Shown piece by piece: positions 51,603 through 59,197 of a stretch of DNA of 64,000 nucleotides. The translations under genes were made by a program, and so were the position numbers. Location: positions 1-64,000 of the forward strand of contig CAMFHP010000020.1 of the NCBI GenBank assembly GCA_945952225.1, given 5' to 3'. Source of the stretch: an uncultured Myxococcaceae bacterium (GTDB lineage Bacteria > Myxococcota_A > Polyangia > Polyangiales > Ga0077539). Below the pieces are notes generated by a model. That model searched no databases. It was not told where the DNA came from and saw only the letters and a list, made by a program, of their open reading frames with translations. Position 1 is the stretch's first letter, and each line of letters opens with the position of its first letter.

Positions 51603-54014
51603 ATGAAGCCCGCGCCCACCGCACGCCTCCGTCCGCTCGCGCCCGTGCTCGCGCTGCTCGTCGCGTGCTCGTCGAACGTGCCGCCCGCCACCACCGTCGA
51701 TGCCGCCGCCGACGGCAATGACGCCGCCACGAACGACGCGACCGGCAACGACGCGAGCGATGGCTCGACGAGCGATGGCCCGGCGCCCGACGTGAGCGAC
51801 GCCTCGACGCCCGACGCTCCGCAGGCCGATGCGAGCGACGCCTCGACGAGCGACGGCGCATCCGCCGATGTGCCCGCGGATCTCCCCGCGGCCGATGTGT
51901 CCGCGGATCTCCCCGCCGCCGATGTGTCCGCGGATCTCCCCATCGCCGACGTGCCCGCGGATCTCCCCGCCGCCGATGCGGCCACGGATCTCCCCGCCGC
52001 CGATGCGCCCGCAGACGTCACCCCCGACGTGCCCGCGGATCTCCCCGCCGCCGACGCGGCCGCAGACGTGCCCGCCCTCGACGCGCCCGCCGACGTTGCC
52101 GTCGACCTCGGGCCGCCCGATGTGACCTGCTCCGCGCCGCTCACCAACTGCGGAGGCGCCTGCGTCGACGTGCGCACGAGCGTGCAGAATTGCGGCGCGT
52201 GCGGACTCGCATGTCCCGCGACGGCGATGTGCTTCAACGGATTCTGCGAGCCGGTGTGCTCCTCGGGTCAGACCCTCTGCACTGGCGTGTGCCGCGCGCT
52301 CGCCACCGACACCTCCAACTGCGGCGCGTGTGGGCGCGCGTGCACCGCGGCGAACGGCGTGGCCGCGTGTGTGGCGGGCGTGTGCGGCATCGCGTCGTGC
52401 GCCGCGAACTTCGACAACTGCGACGCGGTGGCCTCGAACGGATGCGAGACCGACCTGCGCACGACGGCCGCGCACTGCGGCCGATGTGGTGCCGCGTGCG
52501 GTGCCGAGCAGGCGTGCCGCGCGGGCGCGTGCGTCTCGACGCTGCCCACCTCGTGCGGAGAGATTCTTCGCACGACGCCCACCGCCGCGAGCGGGCGCTA
52601 CCGCATCGACCCCGACGGAACCGGTCCCCTCGGCTCCCTCGACGTGTACTGCAACATGACCGACGACGGCGGCGGCTGGACCCTCGTCGCGCAGATGGGC
52701 GAGGCCGCACCGCCCTCCGCGCGCGGTGACCTTCGCACCGACCGCAACGTCGCCACGCTCGCTTCCGGTGCGACGCCCACCGCGGGCGAGTTCTCGTCGC
52801 TCGACCTCGCGCGCTTCAACGGCTTCGGCACGCGATGGACGGTGCGCGTCGCCGTCGACACCGCCAACGACGGACGCGCGTACCAGTTCACCTACTACCG
52901 CCCCCGCGATGGCGCGCTCATCGGCCCCGGCATCGCGGGCGCCAACTGGCTCGGCACCTCGACGTCGGCGGCGCTCGAATACCTCACGCGCTCGGGCTCC
53001 GTGGGCCAGTCGAACCGCGTGTGGATCCCGGTGCCGGGCTTCGACCCCACCGCGGCCACCGTGGCCGTCTTCGCGTCGCGCCGCGTGGCCAGCAGCGCGC
53101 CCTGCCTCGACGCATCGGGCGAGAACCAGCTCTGCCACGCGCCCGCGGGCGGCATCACCAACGAGCCCTCGCTCACGGGCACGTACACCGCCGCGTTCTC
53201 GAACGGCGACGGCGTCGCGCACACGTGGGGACGCCGCGCGACGTGGTGGATCCGCGACTCGCTCTGCGTGCCCGAACGCGGCGACTGCGACGGCAACGCT
53301 TCGAACGGCTGCGAGGCCGCGCTGCGCGACGACGCGGCGAACTGCGGCGCGTGCGGACGCGCCTGCGCCGACGGCCAGGTGTGCCTCACGGGCGTGTGCC
53401 GACGGCCGTATCCGCGCACCTGCCAGGAGGCCCGCACGGCCGACCCCACGGCCACGAGCGGAACCTTCACCGTCGACCCCGACGGCCCCGGCGGCCTCGC
53501 GCCCTTCAGCGTGTACTGCGACATGGCGCGCGACGACGGCGGGTGGACGCTCCTCGGCGCGGGCGTCTGGTACACGGCCAACGCCGACGTGGTGACGGCG
53601 CCCGGCGGCGCGAACGTGCTGCTCTCCGACGCGCGTCGCAACGCGCTCATCGCGGCCTCGACGCGGCTCTACCGACTCGGGTCTGGCGCGCAGCGGCTCT
53701 ACATCCTCGACACGGACGCGGAGTTCGGCCCCGCGCGGGCCTCGGGCGGGCGCCACTACTGGCGCAGCAACGCCGCGAGCGTTCGTTGTGGAACGGCCTA
53801 CGCGCAGGTCACCACCGACGCGCTCGTCACCACGACGGCGCACGCCGTGAGCTGCGACCCCTCGGGCATCGGCAGCCACAACTGCGGCTCCACGAACGGC
53901 TGGATCCTCTGGCACACGAGCGACACCTACAACGCGAGCGGGATGCACCCCTGCGCGTTCGGCGCCGGCGGATTGCCCACCGGCGGCGCGCTCACCGACC
54001 TCTGGCTGCGCTGA
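51603..54014 (+). CDS. Lipoprotein with two fibrinogen-like/GGWTL domains
   Basis: An 803-residue surface protein. A lipoprotein signal ends LALLVACSS (Cys22); residues about 28-175 are an Asp/Ala/Pro linker with 9-residue repeats (ADLPAADVS). Cys-rich units similar to those in the Kelch lipoproteins follow (NCGACGLACPATAMCFNGFC). Two copies of a domain start with DPDGTGPLGSLDVYCNMTDD and DPDGPGGLAPFSVYCDMARD, each followed by GGWTLV or GGWTLL, which is the N-terminal half of the fibrinogen C-terminal (FReD) fold; a Cys-rich unit separates them. Such domains bind carbohydrate or protein. Likely role: surface recognition. Confidence 0.85.
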   Translation: MKPAPTARLRPLAPVLALLVACSSNVPPATTVDAAADGNDAATNDATGNDASDGSTSDGPAPDVSDASTPDAPQADASDASTSDGASADVPADLPAADVSADLPAADVSADLPIADVPADLPAADAATDLPAADAPADVTPDVPADLPAADAAADVPALDAPADVAVDLGPPDVTCSAPLTNCGGACVDVRTSVQNCGACGLACPATAMCFNGFCEPVCSSGQTLCTGVCRALATDTSNCGACGRACTAANGVAACVAGVCGIASCAANFDNCDAVASNGCETDLRTTAAHCGRCGAACGAEQACRAGACVSTLPTSCGEILRTTPTAASGRYRIDPDGTGPLGSLDVYCNMTDDGGGWTLVAQMGEAAPPSARGDLRTDRNVATLASGATPTAGEFSSLDLARFNGFGTRWTVRVAVDTANDGRAYQFTYYRPRDGALIGPGIAGANWLGTSTSAALEYLTRSGSVGQSNRVWIPVPGFDPTAATVAVFASRRVASSAPCLDASGENQLCHAPAGGITNEPSLTGTYTAAFSNGDGVAHTWGRRATWWIRDSLCVPERGDCDGNASNGCEAALRDDAANCGACGRACADGQVCLTGVCRRPYPRTCQEARTADPTATSGTFTVDPDGPGGLAPFSVYCDMARDDGGWTLLGAGVWYTANADVVTAPGGANVLLSDARRNALIAASTRLYRLGSGAQRLYILDTDAEFGPARASGGRHYWRSNAASVRCGTAYAQVTTDALVTTTAHAVSCDPSGIGSHNCGSTNGWILWHTSDTYNASGMHPCAFGAGGLPTGGALTDLWLR
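51863..52085 (+). repeat. 27-bp tandem repeat coding for the linker
   Basis: About eight direct units of 27 bp with core GCGGATCTCCCCGCCGCCGA encode the 9-residue pattern ADLPAADVx in the linker of the fibrinogen-like lipoprotein. Neighbouring units are near identical (51887-51950), indicating recent slippage; the last ones diverge. Confidence 0.8.
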
Positions 54015-54029
54015 CCGCGCGTCGAGGCG

Positions 54030-54575
54030 TCACCGCGCGTCGTCGCGTCGGAGCCGACGGAACGTGAGACTGATCCGCGCGCCCGTGACCTCCGGCGCGC
54101 GGAGCACCGCGTGGCGCCAGTGCGTCTGCAACGCGGCGGTCATGTGCACGAGCGAACCGGCTTCCATCGCGAGCGCGTGCGTGACGGTACGGTCGGGCTC
54201 CCCTCGCAGCGAGAGCGTGCGCGTGGCCCCGAGCGACACGATGGTGATGCCCGTGCCCGGCGCGAGCTCGGCGACCGCGTCCGCGTGGTAGCCCATCGTC
54301 GACTCGCCGTCGGGGTAGTAGTTCGCGAGGCAGTTGTTCGGCGCGTACCCGACCACCGCGGCCACGTCCCGCGTCACCGTCGCGATCGGCGCAGGCATCG
54401 CGACCTCGGGCCACACCGTGCCCGAGTAGTTGTACGGAACCCCGAAGCTCGCCACGCGCCGCGCCCGGATGCGGTCGTCCCACGCGACCCCGGTCACGAG
54501 CGCTTCGAACAGCGCCGCGTGGTCGGAGAGAAAGCCCGGCACGACGCGCAGCAGCCCCTCGTCGATCGGCGTCAT
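54030..54575 (-). CDS. AlkB-family 2-oxoglutarate/Fe(II) dioxygenase
   Basis: A 181-residue protein of the AlkB-like type. LANYYPDGESTMGYHADAVA holds the first two iron ligands (H-x-D), SLVHMTAALQTHWRHAV supplies the distal His, and ARISLTFRRLR the Arg pair that binds 2-oxoglutarate. FGVPYNYSGTVWPE is the substrate-side region. AlkB enzymes oxidatively demethylate DNA or RNA bases, or protein side chains in some branches. At 181 residues it is near the minimal core. It starts 7 bases after the SRPBCC gene stop, so probably in the same unit. Confidence 0.88.
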   Translation of the reverse strand: MTPIDEGLLRVVPGFLSDHAALFEALVTGVAWDDRIRARRVASFGVPYNYSGTVWPEVAMPAPIATVTRDVAAVVGYAPNNCLANYYPDGESTMGYHADAVAELAPGTGITIVSLGATRTLSLRGEPDRTVTHALAMEAGSLVHMTAALQTHWRHAVLRAPEVTGARISLTFRRLRRDDAR

Positions 54576-54582
54576 CGTGCGC

Positions 54583-55098
54583 TCACGCGTACTGGTAGGG
54601 CTCGTTCGCGTAGGCCATGCGCCGCACGTTCTCCAGCACGCGGCGCATGTACACCGGCCAGAACAGCCGCGCGAAGATCCACTGCGCGGGCCACAGCAGC
54701 ACCGTGGGGAACGTCTCCGGCGCGTGCAGCGTGTACGTGTACGTGACGCGCACCGCGTCGGGCCCGAGGGCCTCCGTGCGCCACTCGCCCACGAAGGCCG
54801 TGAACCCGAGCATCCACGTGCGAAAGTCGCCGACCTCGATGACCCAGCGCTCGTTCTCGACGCGCTCGATCACGCGGTCGCTCGACGCTTCGCCGCCGCG
54901 AAAGGTCCAGCTCGGCGCCGCGAACACGCGCTTCTTCGAGCCCACCTGACCCCAGGTCGCGTCGTCGGTGCAGTGCGTGACCCGCGGCATCGGACCGAAG
55001 CCCGTGTGCACCTTGCCGATGTCACACAACATCGGCGTCTTGAACGCGCGCTCCAGCGAGCAGCGGAACACCGTCGTGAGCGTCGTGCGGGCCTTCAT
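54583..55098 (-). CDS. SRPBCC-fold protein
   Basis: A 171-residue soluble protein with alternating strands and two long helices: TVFRCSLERAFKTPMLCDIG at the start, RTWMLGFTAFVGEWRTEALG in the middle and an amphipathic C-terminal helix RLFWPVYMRRVLENVRRMAY. This is the START/polyketide cyclase-like (SRPBCC) layout, a hydrophobic ligand pocket used for lipids and many small molecules. No catalytic residue can be named. It is followed by the AlkB-like gene and preceded, 27 bp away, by the phosphatase gene on the same strand. Confidence 0.72.
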   Translation of the reverse strand: MKARTTLTTVFRCSLERAFKTPMLCDIGKVHTGFGPMPRVTHCTDDATWGQVGSKKRVFAAPSWTFRGGEASSDRVIERVENERWVIEVGDFRTWMLGFTAFVGEWRTEALGPDAVRVTYTYTLHAPETFPTVLLWPAQWIFARLFWPVYMRRVLENVRRMAYANEPYQYA

Positions 55099-55125
55099 GC
55101 GGGTCTCCTCGCGCGGACGGAGGCG

Positions 55126-55935
55126 CTACCGATCGACGCCGAGCAGGTGCTCCAGCGGGTGGAGCAGCGGGCGCACGTAGCTCCAGCTGAAGCGGTAGTC
55201 GAAGAGTTCCTGCCGCACCTCGGGCCACGGGCATCCGCCCACGATCGACTCGACGGCGGCGACCATCACCCCCGTACGATCGCGCCCCGCGCGGCAGTGG
55301 AAATAGAACACCGCGCCGGGCTCGTCGCGCAGCGCGTCCTGCACGTAGCGCACGACCGATCGCATCTGGCGCTCGTTCTCTTCGGGCACGTCGCGCGTCG
55401 TCTGCACGTTGAAGTAGCGCATCGCACGATCGGGGTGCCGACGGTTGAACCCCTCGACCGCGTCGCGCTCCGAGCGCATGCCGCCCACGAGCGAGTCGCC
55501 GTAGATCTCCCCCGGGCGCCGCAGGTCGATGACGTGCGTGACCCCGTACGTCGTGCCCAGACACTCGATGCCGCGGAGGCTCAACGGACTCCCGCGGTAG
55601 AACTGCCGATGGAGCCCCTCCGTCCACCGCGCGCTGCATCCGGGGAGCGCGCGCACGGGCGAGAACTTCCGGATGCTCAAGAAGTTCTCCCGTCCCGGCA
55701 GCGCCTCCGCGGTCTCGGGACACACGCCCCCCGACGGCAGCTCGGGCCACGCGCTCGCACGCACACGCCGCGGCGCACGACGATCGGAGAGCACCTGCGC
55801 GGGCAGCGACATCGGCACGGCCAGACACGACACCGCGAGCAGCACCGGCGCGACCGTCGACGCACGCACGCGGAGCCCCCGGGTGTGCTCCTCGCGACGC
55901 GTGCGCGATGCGGGTTCGTCGGCGTTCGTGCGCAT
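55126..55935 (-). CDS. Secreted protein tyrosine/dual-specificity phosphatase-like protein
   Basis: A 269-residue protein. After a charged N-terminus is a hydrophobic segment VAPVLLAVSCLAVPMSLPA, a signal peptide or membrane anchor. The catalytic loop is FYFHCRAGRDRTGVMVAAVE (HC-x5-R-T), with a general-acid candidate in YFNVQTTRDVPEENE and the phosphatase N-terminal element TTYGVTHVIDLRRPGEIYGD. These point to an atypical dual-specificity or lipid phosphatase acting outside the cytosol. ATG 55935 is chosen for the hydrophobic segment; the frame is open upstream. It lies first in a three-gene unit with the SRPBCC and AlkB-like genes. Confidence 0.8.
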   Translation of the reverse strand: MRTNADEPASRTRREEHTRGLRVRASTVAPVLLAVSCLAVPMSLPAQVLSDRRAPRRVRASAWPELPSGGVCPETAEALPGRENFLSIRKFSPVRALPGCSARWTEGLHRQFYRGSPLSLRGIECLGTTYGVTHVIDLRRPGEIYGDSLVGGMRSERDAVEGFNRRHPDRAMRYFNVQTTRDVPEENERQMRSVVRYVQDALRDEPGAVFYFHCRAGRDRTGVMVAAVESIVGGCPWPEVRQELFDYRFSWSYVRPLLHPLEHLLGVDR

Positions 55936-56085
55936 CGGGCGCGGTTGTACTGCAAGCACGCGGGGCTTCCAACGGTGCGCCGCGTTGGGCCACGGATCCG
56001 ACCGCACGTTCACGCTGCACGCAGCGGAGACGCGCGCGTTTTCGCCCGTCGCGACGACGGCCCGCACGATGCTGAGAAGGGACGC

Positions 56086-56412
56086 ATGAACCGCAACACC
56101 TTCTTCGGCTCGCTGCTTCTCGCTGCGCTCGCTGGCTGCTCCGATCCCGCGCCGCTCACGGCCGATGCGACCGTCGACGTGGCGCCCGCCGACGTGCCCA
56201 CGGGAGACCGCCCCGACGCGTCGTTCCGCTGCCCCGCGGAGTCGCTCGACGCGCTCTTCTCGCGCTCGTGTGCGGGCCTCGAAGGCACCGAGTGCCGCTA
56301 CGGCTACACCGTGCCCGCCTGCGGTGGACGCACGCAGACCTGCCGCGCCGGACGCTGGGAGGAGATCCACACGGACCCGCAGGCCGCGTGCTTCGACGCC
56401 GGACGCGACTGA
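56086..56412 (+). CDS. Small Cys-containing lipoprotein
   Basis: A 108-residue protein with a lipoprotein signal ending LLAALAGCSD (Cys18), an Asp/Ala/Val linker (TVDVAPADVPTGDRPD) and a short domain with six cysteines (FRCPAES...SCAGLEGTECRYG...ACGGRTQTCRAG...AACFD). A GAGAAGG site lies just upstream of ATG 56086. No family recognised; the style is the same as the other small surface lipoproteins in this window. It is convergent with the coiled-coil gene, 18 bases apart. Confidence 0.7.
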   Translation: MNRNTFFGSLLLAALAGCSDPAPLTADATVDVAPADVPTGDRPDASFRCPAESLDALFSRSCAGLEGTECRYGYTVPACGGRTQTCRAGRWEEIHTDPQAACFDAGRD

Positions 56413-56430
56413 GCGGCGCAAGAGGAACGA

Positions 56431-57117
56431 TCAGGCGGGCGTCGGCTCCGGCGCGGGCTTCGCGCGGGTCTTCTTCGCGGGCTTCTTCACCGGCGCGGTC
56501 ACACGGAAGAGCGCGTCGAAGAGGCCCACGAAGCCGTCGTCTTCGGCCCATCGCGCGGCGCGCTTGAGCGCACCGAAGCACTGCTCCCACGGCAGCGCGA
56601 GCGCATCGCGACGGCCGCGCGCCGCGGTCACCGCCGCCGCGTGCGGACCGAGCTTCCTGATCGCCGCATCGACCGCATCGGCGGCCTTGTCGGCGCTGGC
56701 GCACACGCGGGCGAGCGCCTTGTCGTCGGCCTTGCGCTTGCGCACGTTCGCGGTGAGCGCGCGCAGCTTCGCGGCCTCCGTCGCGTACCCGAGGCGCTTC
56801 AGGTCCGCGGGCGGAACCTTCGAGAGCCCACGAAAGGGCGAGAGCCTCGGCTGCCCTGCGGTGACGAGCGCGACGGCGAGCGCGTCGACCTGCTCGTCCT
56901 GCGTGACGTCGGCCTCGGCCACGGCCGATTGCGCCTTCGCGAGCTTCTCCTCGGCGGCGTCGACCGCCTGCTGCGCCTTCGTCAGCGCCGCGTGCGCCTT
57001 CGCAAAGGCCGCGAGCCGCACCTTCACCGTCTTCGTGTCGACCGTCGTCGCGCGCGTCAACACCGCATCCCCCGTCGCGATGCGACCGCGGTGTGTGCCC
57101 CCTTCGAGAACTGCCAT
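56431..57117 (-). CDS. Coiled-coil protein with Lys/Pro-rich tail
   Basis: A 228-residue soluble protein. Residues about 40-80 are a heptad-rich coiled coil (FAKAHAALTKAQQAVDAAEE), the middle is helical (LKRLGYATEAAKLRALTANV) and the end has KKPAKKTRAKPAPEPTP, a basic tail like those of histone-H1-like proteins in myxobacteria, which could bind nucleic acid. No enzyme motif. A strong AGGAGG site at 57124-57129 fixes ATG 57117. The 390-bp region upstream holds a 42-bp repeat array shared with the divergent gene at 57508. Confidence 0.7.
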   Translation of the reverse strand: MAVLEGGTHRGRIATGDAVLTRATTVDTKTVKVRLAAFAKAHAALTKAQQAVDAAEEKLAKAQSAVAEADVTQDEQVDALAVALVTAGQPRLSPFRGLSKVPPADLKRLGYATEAAKLRALTANVRKRKADDKALARVCASADKAADAVDAAIRKLGPHAAAVTAARGRRDALALPWEQCFGALKRAARWAEDDGFVGLFDALFRVTAPVKKPAKKTRAKPAPEPTPA

Positions 57118-57171
57118 CGAGATCCTCCTGTGACCCGTCACGATGCACGACGGCGCGAAGGGGCATCAAGC

Positions 57172-57507
57172 GCGTTGTGTCCGCACGTCGCGGCACCGTG
57201 CGCGCGGCGCATCGAGTGGGCGTTGCCGACGTGGCCTGCGCATCCAGCGCGACGCGAGTGGGCGTTGCAGACGTGGAGTGCGCATCCAGCGCGACACGAG
57301 ATGGCGTTGCAGACGTGGAGTGCGCATCCAGCGCGACACGAGATGGCGTTGCAGACCCTGAGTGCGCATCCGGCACGGCGCCAGATGGCGTTGCAGGTGC
57401 GGAGCGCGCATCCGGCGCAGAGCCAGAGCGCGTTGCAGATGCGGCGCGCATCACAGAGCCGGGCGCGGTGCGTTGCGCGACGCGGGATGCTGCGATAGCG
57501 AGGAGGG
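57172..57507 (+). repeat. Intergenic 42-bp tandem repeat array between divergent genes
   Basis: Six units with exact 42-bp spacing have GCGTTGC starting at 57220, 57262, 57304, 57346, 57388 and 57430; a degenerate copy precedes (57172) and another follows (57470). Units 2-3 are almost identical (GCAGACGTGGAGTGCGCATC). There are no spacers. The array fills most of the 390-bp gap between divergent starts (57117 minus, 57508 plus) and may overlap their promoters. No unit carries a stop in several frames, so hypothetical 14-residue repeats appear in translation (for example ALQTWSAHPARHEM), but I see no evidence that they are expressed. Confidence 0.85.
57496..57501 (+). promoter_or_regulatory. 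TAGCGA -10-like box at the end of the 42-bp array
   Basis: GCGATAGCGA ends 6 bases before ATG 57508. The intervening GGAGGG looks like a Shine-Dalgarno site but abuts the ATG, too close to work, so leaderless initiation is the better reading. Confidence 0.3.
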
Positions 57508-58080
57508 ATGAAGCCAATCCTCCTCCCACGAAGCCCCCTTCTGCTCACGCTGATCGTGGTGGCGTGCTCCGATCGCCCGTTCACCGACGAGACGTGTTAC
57601 TCCGACGTGGATCCGACTCCGGTGGGGACCTCCGTCGGCCTCGCGATCTTCGACCAGCGCGGTCAGCCGGTCTGCGCATCGGCGCGGATCACCGCGCAGC
57701 AGGGACGCGGGCCGGAGTTCGTGCTCGCGCGCGCGTCCAACAACTACGCGGAGCTGTCGCCCGACGGCCATCACGGGCTCCGGTGGGGCGCGTCGTGCAA
57801 CGCGTACGAGGGAGTGCCGGGGGGCGGCCCTGGAGTACCCGGTCTCCTCCGATGCAGCGACCCGCTGAACTGGCGCGTCGAGGCCGAGGGATGTGAGCCC
57901 GCGCGCGGGTCGTGGTCGTGGAACGACAACACCTTTCCCGGAAGCAACGGCATCAGCTTTCAGGTGACCGTGCGCCTGCGCTGCAACGGCGTCTCCGATG
58001 GCGGCGCGCGTGCCGACGCGAGCACCGATGCGGGTGCGGATGCGAGCGCCGATGCGCGCTCCGACGCCGGCCGCGACTGA
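57508..58080 (+). CDS. Predicted lipoprotein with carboxypeptidase-regulatory-like body
   Basis: A 190-residue exported protein with a lipoprotein signal ending LIVVACSDR (Cys20). The body starts TPVGTSVGLAIFDQRGQPVC and contains EFVLARASNNYAELSPDG, a beta-sandwich-like pattern seen in carboxypeptidase regulatory-like or Ig-like surface domains; six further cysteines (CYSD, CAS, CNAYEG, CSDPLN, CEPARG, CNGV) may form disulfides. The end is an Asp/Ala/Gly repeat tail (GADASADARSDAGRD). Function unknown. It starts at the edge of the 42-bp array. Confidence 0.68.
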   Translation: MKPILLPRSPLLLTLIVVACSDRPFTDETCYSDVDPTPVGTSVGLAIFDQRGQPVCASARITAQQGRGPEFVLARASNNYAELSPDGHHGLRWGASCNAYEGVPGGGPGVPGLLRCSDPLNWRVEAEGCEPARGSWSWNDNTFPGSNGISFQVTVRLRCNGVSDGGARADASTDAGADASADARSDAGRD

Positions 58081-58156
58081 GGCGCGAGACCCACTCGACG
58101 ACGAACGGCGCGGGTCGGTATCGTGGGCGTCGACCGTGAAGGAGGTCACGCCGCCG

Positions 58157-59197
58157 ATGTCACAGCACCCACGTCGCCCCCGGTTGCCCCGACAGCCCCT
58201 TGCACCTGCGTTTGCCGACGACCTGCCGCGCGATCGCGACGACGCCGATCGCCACGAGCCCATACGCACGCCCCTTGCGCTACGACCGACGCGCTTGCCC
58301 GACCCACGCTGGGCCGACGACGCGGGTCACGAGTGCGTCGCGCGCTGCGTGCTCGGGCTCACCGCCTACACGCGCCACGACACCCACACGGCGGCCCGTT
58401 CTGCGGGTGACCTGCTCGCGTCGTTTCTCGCGCGCGTCGGGTCGCGCCCGCGGTGGTGGCTGCTCACCTCGACGCAATCGCACTGGATCGAGCTCCGCGC
58501 GTGCGAGCTCGACGACGTCGTGCGCGGCCTGCAACACGACAGACCCGCGCGGCATCTCTTCGCGCTCCGCCTCGCCGACGCCGTCGATGCGCCGGAGCAC
58601 TTCTTCGCGTGGCGCGAGGTCGATCCCTCGCGCGGCAACGGATACCTCCAGCTCGGGTTCGCGCCCCGGCAGGGCGCGGCGGCGCTCTTCGACCTTGCGG
58701 CGCAGGCGCGCGACACACTTCCGATGTGGTGGGGCGCCGCGGGCTACCTCGTGAGCGAGCACCCGTCGGCGCACTGCACGTCGCTCGACGCGGCGTGGGT
58801 CTGGCGGGCACGCTACCCGGGCCTCGACGTGCACGACCTCGACGTCGCGCGACGCATCGCACACCGCGGCGTGGCGAGCACCAACTGGATCACGCTCCTC
58901 GGACGCCCGCTCCTCGACGCGCGGGGCATCGACGCGCATGCGCTCGCGCGCACCGTCCGTGACGCGGGATGCGAGTGGACCGCGGGCGACTGCGCGGCGA
59001 TGGTTCGCGCGAGTGCGTGGCCCTCGTCGGGCGACCGTCACGCCCTCACGCTCGACGACGGCTACCACGCGGCGGCCCATGCGCTGCGTGACCTCTACGC
59101 GCCCGAGGCGCCGCGCATGGCGGGTCCGTTCTGGTACGGCGCACGGTCGCGCGCGTGGGCGCGGCGCTTCCTCGGTGACGAGGTCGATGCGTCGTGA
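58157..59197 (+). CDS. DUF3396-like (type VI immunity family) protein
   Basis: A 346-residue cytosolic protein. Near the end, LPMWWGAAGYLVSEHPSAH, then AWVWRARYPGLDVHDLDVAR and VASTNWITLLGRPLLDARG match the DUF3396 pattern (G.GY, RFPGLDV, S.NWLTLLG), a family that includes immunity proteins for type VI secretion effectors. The strong AAGGAGGT site at 58139-58146 fixes ATG 58157. It overlaps the following gene by four bases (GTGA). In polymorphic toxin loci such a protein neutralises a nearby effector; the only candidate here is the next gene (inference). No VgrG or PAAR protein is inside the window. Confidence 0.8.
   Translation: MSQHPRRPRLPRQPLAPAFADDLPRDRDDADRHEPIRTPLALRPTRLPDPRWADDAGHECVARCVLGLTAYTRHDTHTAARSAGDLLASFLARVGSRPRWWLLTSTQSHWIELRACELDDVVRGLQHDRPARHLFALRLADAVDAPEHFFAWREVDPSRGNGYLQLGFAPRQGAAALFDLAAQARDTLPMWWGAAGYLVSEHPSAHCTSLDAAWVWRARYPGLDVHDLDVARRIAHRGVASTNWITLLGRPLLDARGIDAHALARTVRDAGCEWTAGDCAAMVRASAWPSSGDRHALTLDDGYHAAAHALRDLYAPEAPRMAGPFWYGARSRAWARRFLGDEVDAS

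Noticed and set aside
51378-53948. Minus-strand frame extending pepD upstream by over 850 codons
   Set aside because: The pepD start at 51377 gives a normal-length enzyme; the extension is antisense to the fibrinogen-like lipoprotein and has no domain.
57172-57507. CRISPR array or coding gene in the 42-bp repeats
   Set aside because: Units abut without spacers, no cas genes are near, and none of the open frames has a start with a ribosome site plus a plausible protein.
57502-57507. GGAGGG as ribosome-binding site for the gene at 57508
   Set aside because: It touches the ATG, leaving no spacing; not usable as a standard Shine-Dalgarno site.
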